NCBI GenBank assembly: GCA_002344565.1
Contig: DDTZ01000101.1
Coordinates: 1 to 9,144 of the forward strand
Length of the DNA: 9,144 bases
From: Bdellovibrionaceae bacterium UBA2351
Lineage (GTDB): Bacteria; Bdellovibrionota; Bdellovibrionia; Bdellovibrionales; Bdellovibrionaceae
Direction: 5' to 3'
Position 1 is the first letter of the stretch. Each line of letters opens with the position of its first letter. Both the position numbers and the translations under genes were made by a program. Positions 4,686-9,144 of the stretch are shown here, in pieces. The notes under the pieces are model-generated. The model was not told the DNA's origin. It made no database searches and worked only from the letters and a program-made list of their open reading frames with translations.

Positions 4686-6074
4686 ATCGTCACCCACTGT
4701 ACCAAGATTGTATTTCTCGATACGGTAGCGCATTGAGCGGAATGTGATATTTAATAATTTAGCGGCACGTTTTTTAATACCGTTAGCTTGATGGATTGCT
4801 TTAATGATCAATTCCTTTTCAATTTGACCAATGATTTTATCTAAATCCACGCCATCATCCGTAACTTCGATTTCATTAGAGGATGCCAGCTTACGTCCCG
4901 TGCTTGTATTCACCAATGGCGGTAAACTTTCGGGCAATACGGTTGCCCCGCCCTCTAATGCCACAGTACGCTCGATCATATTTTCTAATTCACGCACGTT
5001 ACCTGGGTAATCGTATTTTTTTAAGTTTTCCATCGCTTCTGTGCTAATAGAACCGATGTTTTTATTCAGCTTATCATTGTATTTCTTCAAAAAGTGATGA
5101 GCCAACAACGGAATGTCTTCCTTACGTTCACGCAAGCTTGGGGTCTTAATATGAATAACGTTTAAGCGATAGTACAAATCTTGACGGAACGTACTCTTCT
5201 GAACCATATCTTCTAAGTTTCTGTTTGTAGCAGCGATGATACGAACATCTACTTTTGTATCTTCAGTGGCACCCACACGACGGATCACACGCTCTTGCAA
5301 TGAGCGAAGTAATTTAACCTGGATTGATAACGGCAATTCGCCGACCTCATCTAGGAACAATGTTCCGCCATCTGCAACTTCAAACAAACCCGGTTTATCC
5401 GCAATCGCGCCAGTGAAGGAACCTTTTTTATGACCGAACATTTCTGATTCCATCAAGTTTTCAGGAATAGCACCGCAGTTGATTGTAACAAACGGACGAT
5501 CTTTTAAAGGGCCATTATAGTGAATGGCTTTTGCGATAACCTCTTTACCCGTTCCTGACTCCCCTGTTACCAAGATATTCGTAGGCGCCTGAGACACACG
5601 CTTAATTAAATCAAATACGTGATGCATCGCTGGTGAATTACCAATGATGTTTTGGAACGAAAACTCTTTTCCTAATTCTTTTTTAAGACTTCTATTTTCA
5701 AATTCTAAGTTTTTTGAACGAAGGGCATTGGAAATATTGATGCGAACTTCATCAATTTTAAACGGCTTAGTTAAATAATCATAAGCGCCCATTTTCATGG
5801 CTTCAACCGCAGTTTCAGTTGTACCGAATGCTGTGATCATCATGAAAATAATTTCTGGGAAATCTTGTCTTACATATTTAAGTAATTCAATACCAGTCAT
5901 GTTGGGCATCTGTAAGTCAGAAATAATCATATCGAATGACTTTTTCTGAAGCATATCTTTTGCTTTTTGACCGTCTTCAGCTAACGTGATTTCGTAGCCT
6001 TCTTTGCGAAGCATGATTTCGAGGAATTCTCTTATTGATTCTTCGTCATCGACAACTAAAATTTTTGCTTTCAT
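4668..6074 (-). CDS. pilR: PilR, sigma-54-dependent type IV pilus response regulator
   Basis: PilR is the DNA-binding partner of PilS. When phosphorylated, it drives sigma-54 RNA polymerase at pilus promoters, classically pilA. Three domains are complete in 468 aa. The receiver (about 1-118) has D9/D10, phospho-acceptor D53 in ISDLQMP, T81 and K103. The AAA+ domain (about 141-370) has Walker A GESGTGKE (171-178), the sigma-54 contact loop as GSFTGA (218-223, S in place of the usual A), Walker B GTLFLDE (237-243), arginines in FRQDLYYR (296-303) and YPGNVREL (356-363). The C-terminal helix-turn-helix (about 415-457) ends in ITFRSMRYRIEKYNL, a series typical of PilR rather than NtrC. The ATG at 6072-6074 is preceded on its strand by AGGGG at 6088-6084, nine bases away. 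It lies 38 bp after pilS and is last in the operon. Its C-terminus is acidic, and its final codons are repeated past the stop. Confidence 0.95.
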   Translation of the reverse strand: MKAKILVVDDEESIREFLEIMLRKEGYEITLAEDGQKAKDMLQKKSFDMIISDLQMPNMTGIELLKYVRQDFPEIIFMMITAFGTTETAVEAMKMGAYDYLTKPFKIDEVRINISNALRSKNLEFENRSLKKELGKEFSFQNIIGNSPAMHHVFDLIKRVSQAPTNILVTGESGTGKEVIAKAIHYNGPLKDRPFVTINCGAIPENLMESEMFGHKKGSFTGAIADKPGLFEVADGGTLFLDEVGELPLSIQVKLLRSLQERVIRRVGATEDTKVDVRIIAATNRNLEDMVQKSTFRQDLYYRLNVIHIKTPSLRERKEDIPLLAHHFLKKYNDKLNKNIGSISTEAMENLKKYDYPGNVRELENMIERTVALEGGATVLPESLPPLVNTSTGRKLASSNEIEVTDDGVDLDKIIGQIEKELIIKAIHQANGIKKRAAKLLNITFRSMRYRIEKYNLGTVGDDELDEE

Positions 6075-6112
6075 TTGGTCAATCCCCTATAGGAGTATTG
6101 TCCATAGGAAAT

Positions 6113-7717
6113 TTACTCTAAGCAAGGAAAATTAAACTCAAATTCAGTGCCTTGGCCCACCTGACTTCGCACATGAATTGTTGCGTGATGCGATTCTAAA
6201 ATCTTGTGAGTGACTGCTAGACCTAGACCCGTGCCCTTGCTCTTAGTCGTGAAAAACGGCTCGAAAATTCTCTTCACCGTTTGTTCACTCATACCAGAAC
6301 CCGTGTCCTTGATCTTCAAGCACCACTGCTGATTCACTTTCTTAAGTATTATATCTAGTTCCGCTACCGGAACTTTATCCATGGCCTGCAAAGCGTTGAT
6401 GATGATATTTAGGAATGCTTGTTTTAACTTGTCCGAATAGCCTTTAATCATCGCGTTCGGTTCAATTTCAATACGAATTTTCACATCTTTTCTGAGCTGC
6501 GCATTCTGCTCGATATTGCCTAAAACATCACGTAAAATCAGATTCAAATCACATGGGTCCGTCGGATTTTTCGCCGGCTTAGCATATTCTAAGAATTCTG
6601 TGATCAAATTATTTAATCGATCGATCTCTTTCAAAATAATCTTCATTAATTTTTTATCGTCTTCACCTTGTGTCGTCTGACTTAGTAATTCCACACTGCC
6701 ACTGATACCGGCTAGTGGATTACGAATTTCATGGGCCACACCCGCAGCTAAGCCACCAATTGCCGCCAATTTTTCACTTTGTTTTAAATGAAACTCCATC
6801 TTACGCATCTGACTTAGGTCCTCGATGACTAATAAGAAAAGCCCCTCTGCTTTTGCAATGGGCTTAGCGACGATTTTAAAAATAGACTCTTCGACGTCAT
6901 TTTTAAAGTCCACTTCCCTAGATAATTCTTCATGGAAATCAAGCGCCGTAATTTGTCCCCAAAGAGCACTCAATGGTGGAAAAAATTCTGTTAAACGACC
7001 ATTCGTTTTAATCAAAGGGAAAAGCATAATCGCTTTAGTATTCATTTGAACAATTTGCGACGTACGATCTAATGTCAAAAGTGCGACCGGCGACTTTTCA
7101 ATGATCAGCTCATAGAGATCTTCCAAAGAACGTAATTGGCCTTCCTTAGTTTTCAATTCGGCTTCGGTTTGAAACAACTTTTCACTTAAGTATCCCGATA
7201 ATCCAGCCACGCCAAAGAAGGCTAGATTATTGATAGTCAATGTAATGATGCTTGCGATTGTTTTAAATTCTGGCCCAAGAATCTGCACCCAGCTGTAATT
7301 AAAACTTGTCACTAATGCCAGAACGATTGCGCCTTTTCCTTTAAAAAGAAAACTACCTAAAATAATATTTATAACGTGAAGTAATAGAAAAAGGCTGACA
7401 GAACCACTCGAAAAATATACGTAAAGGGAGATCAAAAACGAATCTAAAATAAATGTTGAAAGCAACGCCGTAGATTCATCAGACATCGAATCAATTTTAA
7501 AAAATAAAATAAAGTGAATCGTTAGACCTAGCCCTAAAACAAAAAATGAAGGCCCAAGCAGCGCCCATGACACAAAGGGTGCCTGCCAGAAATAGAAAAA
7601 AACTAAAACGATAAGGGCAAATACATAGAGCAGCACACGAACAGACTCTACTTGCCAACGCCTTGAAATCGCCGCTGAATGAACTAGAGTCTGATCAGAC
7701 GAACTAATTGCCTGCAT
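6113..7717 (-). CDS. pilS: PilS, membrane sensor histidine kinase of the type IV pilus system
   Basis: PilS is an inner-membrane kinase that phosphorylates PilR and, in Pseudomonas, senses pilin in the membrane. Counting from the chosen ATG (534 aa), six hydrophobic helices occupy about residues 25-180, followed by a short coiled coil, a PAS-like domain (about 205-305, beginning ELIIEKSPVALLTLDR) and the kinase core. Phospho-acceptor H329 lies in AGVAHEIRNPLAG. The ATPase domain has an N box (N441 in FLNIIINALQAM), G1 DTGSGM (471-476), an F box FEPFF (485-489) and G2 KGTGLGL (494-500), so all key residues are present. The frame stays open up to an ATG at 7753 (546 aa), but that extra stretch lies inside pilC and lacks a membrane-protein-like start. 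ATG 7715-7717 has AGGAA directly before it and overlaps pilC by 14 bases, which suggests translational coupling. The start remains less certain than the gene. Confidence 0.93.
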   Translation of the reverse strand: MQAISSSDQTLVHSAAISRRWQVESVRVLLYVFALIVLVFFYFWQAPFVSWALLGPSFFVLGLGLTIHFILFFKIDSMSDESTALLSTFILDSFLISLYVYFSSGSVSLFLLLHVINIILGSFLFKGKGAIVLALVTSFNYSWVQILGPEFKTIASIITLTINNLAFFGVAGLSGYLSEKLFQTEAELKTKEGQLRSLEDLYELIIEKSPVALLTLDRTSQIVQMNTKAIMLFPLIKTNGRLTEFFPPLSALWGQITALDFHEELSREVDFKNDVEESIFKIVAKPIAKAEGLFLLVIEDLSQMRKMEFHLKQSEKLAAIGGLAAGVAHEIRNPLAGISGSVELLSQTTQGEDDKKLMKIILKEIDRLNNLITEFLEYAKPAKNPTDPCDLNLILRDVLGNIEQNAQLRKDVKIRIEIEPNAMIKGYSDKLKQAFLNIIINALQAMDKVPVAELDIILKKVNQQWCLKIKDTGSGMSEQTVKRIFEPFFTTKSKGTGLGLAVTHKILESHHATIHVRSQVGQGTEFEFNFPCLE

Positions 7718-8924
7718 TTCCTGCCATCGAGAAAATCGGCAAGTACATCGCAATAACTAGAACGGCGATGATACCACCCAGAATAACCATCAATAACGGC
7801 TCAATTAGCGACGTCAATGCCTTAACCGCCGTTTCGACTTCGTCTTCATAGAAGTCGGCGATTTTATTCAACATATTATCAAGAGTACCCGACTGTTCAC
7901 CCACCGCGATCATCTGAACAACCATGTCTGGGAAAACCTTATCCTTAGATAAAGGCTGCGCAAAAGGTTTACCTTGCATGACCGAATCTTTACATCGAAT
8001 GAGCGACTTCTCGACAACCACATTTCCCGCAGTACGCGAGGCAATTTCGATGGCTTCAATCAGCCCCACCCCTGAGCTCAAAAGAGTCCCCAGCGTTCGA
8101 GTCATACGCGCCACCGCCGACTTCCTTACGATCTCACCAAAAATAGGCGCTCTAAAAAGAAATGTTTCAAAGGCGGCCTTACCCGCGGGAGTCGATATGT
8201 ACGATTTTATCATAAATGGGGCCGCAACAGCGGAACCTACGATAAGATACCAAAATTTAATCATAGTGTCCGACAGCGCTACAACCATCTGAGTTAACCA
8301 AGGTGGTTCTTTTCCACCTTGAGCAAAGAATTCTTGGAACTTTGGAATGATAAATACTAAAATGGCCGCAATAACACATACCGCCACCACAACGATAACT
8401 GCAGGATATACTAAGGCACCTTTAACTTGCGCCTTAACCTTTTCATTCTTTTCCATGTATGTCGCTAAACGACCAAGAATGCCATCCAAAATACCGGCCT
8501 CTTCACCCGCGTGAACCATATTGGCGTAGAAGCGATCAAACACATTTGGAACCTGAGCCATTGAATCCGAAAGTTTTTTTCCAGACTCGATGCTCTTTTT
8601 TACTTTCAATGCCGCGTCCTTCAAAATACCTGATCGCAAACCCTCACTCAAAATTTTTAAAGCGTCCACCACTGGGATACCTGAATTAATCAACGTAGCA
8701 AACTGACGAGTAAAGATTTGCAGGTCTTTCACTTTAACTTTTGAAACAAAAAAACCATTTGCACCTTTTGGAGCAAAACCGCCAAGTCCTTTAGAATTCA
8801 CACGCACTACTTCCAAATGCATCTGTCTTAGACGAGTCCGCACTTCAGTTTCGTTTACTGCATCGATCTCGCCGTTGGTCATTTGACCATTCAAGTTCTT
8901 TGCCTGATATGAAAACTTAGCCAT
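7704..8924 (-). CDS. pilC: PilC, type IV pilus inner-membrane platform protein
   Basis: PilC is the integral membrane protein at the base of the pilus machine. It couples the cytoplasmic ATPases PilB (extension) and PilT (retraction) to pilin assembly and removal. At 406 aa it has the normal family length and two T2SSF domains. The first has FTRQFATLINSGIPVVDAL (71-89) and GEEAGILDGIL (140-150), then a membrane helix near 174-196. The second repeats the pattern with ARMTRTLGTLLSSGVGLIEA (272-291) and VGEQSGTLDNML (341-352), then a closing membrane helix near 372-398. A further hydrophobic segment lies near 221-240. The start ATG (8924-8922) shares one base with the pilT stop (TAATG), and AGG motifs lie at 8938-8931 on its strand. 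It overlaps pilS by 14 bases. Confidence 0.96.
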   Translation of the reverse strand: MAKFSYQAKNLNGQMTNGEIDAVNETEVRTRLRQMHLEVVRVNSKGLGGFAPKGANGFFVSKVKVKDLQIFTRQFATLINSGIPVVDALKILSEGLRSGILKDAALKVKKSIESGKKLSDSMAQVPNVFDRFYANMVHAGEEAGILDGILGRLATYMEKNEKVKAQVKGALVYPAVIVVVAVCVIAAILVFIIPKFQEFFAQGGKEPPWLTQMVVALSDTMIKFWYLIVGSAVAAPFMIKSYISTPAGKAAFETFLFRAPIFGEIVRKSAVARMTRTLGTLLSSGVGLIEAIEIASRTAGNVVVEKSLIRCKDSVMQGKPFAQPLSKDKVFPDMVVQMIAVGEQSGTLDNMLNKIADFYEDEVETAVKALTSLIEPLLMVILGGIIAVLVIAMYLPIFSMAGNAGN

Positions 8925-9144
8925 TAGATACCTACCTTCTTCAATAAAGAATCAAGATCTTGTGGGTCCTTTGAAAATTCAAAAGCCTTCTGAAGTGATA
9001 TTTTTCTTCTGATTAATAACTGCAATAGACTTTGATTAAATGTCACTACACCATTTTCATCGTCAATGTTACGAAGTCTTTCTTCAAAAGAATCAACACC
9101 TTTAGTGTAGATTTCTTTTTTTAACTCGGGACTGAGGGGAATAA
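8924..9144 (-). CDS. pilT: PilT, type IV pilus retraction ATPase, C-terminal fragment
   Basis: Only the last 72 codons are present; the gene continues beyond the window and ends with TAA at 8926-8924. The fragment includes VVTFNQSLLQLLIRRKISLQ, then KAFEFSKDPQDLDSLLKKVG. This matches the PilT C-terminal pattern, in which a TFDQSL-like strand is followed by a helix, a rule such as IS-x-x-x-A, and an NP/DP-x-D-L tail. PilT is a hexameric cytoplasmic ATPase that depolymerises pili and powers twitching. The nucleotide-binding motifs are outside the window, so activity and the exact paralogue cannot be judged. The position directly before pilC supports PilT rather than PilB. Its stop overlaps the pilC start by one base. 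Confidence 0.85.
   Translation of the reverse strand, partial: IPLSPELKKEIYTKGVDSFEERLRNIDDENGVVTFNQSLLQLLIRRKISLQKAFEFSKDPQDLDSLLKKVGI

Noticed and set aside
5236..5433. A + strand frame inside pilR, with similar ones in pilS and pilC
   Set aside because: All are antisense shadows of strongly conserved pil genes.
7718..7753. Longer pilS start at the upstream ATG
   Set aside because: The added residues lie entirely in pilC sequence, are Cys/Arg-rich, and do not resemble a sensor N-terminus; the ATG at 7717 fits a coupled overlap better, though its ribosome site is close.

Overview
The window looks like chromosomal DNA from a predatory deltaproteobacterium of the Bdellovibrio type. This is inferred from a pilT-pilC-pilS-pilR gene order, several lipoprotein genes of uncertain family, and moderate-to-low GC. 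No rRNA or marker gene is present, so genus and species are not proven.

Layout, left to right. Bases 1-219 hold the 3' end of a luciferase-like flavin-dependent oxidoreductase gene on the + strand. Bases 220-698 have no gene but contain a 225-bp nested palindrome (291-515), with 29-bp outer arms and perfect 35-bp inner arms. Next is a 258-residue lipoprotein gene (699-1475) ending in a rho-independent terminator. A second, imperfect palindrome of about 146 bp (1585-1730) follows, and one of its arms is a GGTTT-rich, G-quadruplex-like tract. On the - strand, 1768-2613 encodes a 281-residue protein whose two halves carry the same unusual motif series (PDEIW ... FPT), so it is a tandem duplication of one domain. 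Divergent from it is a small acidic protein gene (about 2769-3119), which probably starts at a TTG behind a GGAGG site. A second lipoprotein gene (3348-4559), with a PA14-like domain and a C-terminal fibronectin III-like domain, ends at a bidirectional terminator shared with the converging pil operon.

Bases 4668-9144 are a tightly packed type IV pilus operon on the - strand, read pilT (3' end only), pilC, pilS, pilR. PilT is the retraction ATPase, PilC the inner-membrane platform, PilS a six-helix membrane histidine kinase and PilR its NtrC-type, sigma-54-dependent response regulator. The stop of pilT overlaps the start of pilC by one base, and pilC overlaps pilS by 14 bases. Motor parts and the regulatory pair are therefore probably co-transcribed and translationally coupled. 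In other bacteria PilS/PilR control the major pilin gene pilA. No pilA is present here, so the target is elsewhere.

The most unusual material is outside the conserved genes: the two palindromes flanking the first lipoprotein gene, the duplicated-domain protein, and two cases where the last codons plus stop of a gene are repeated about 28-30 bp downstream.
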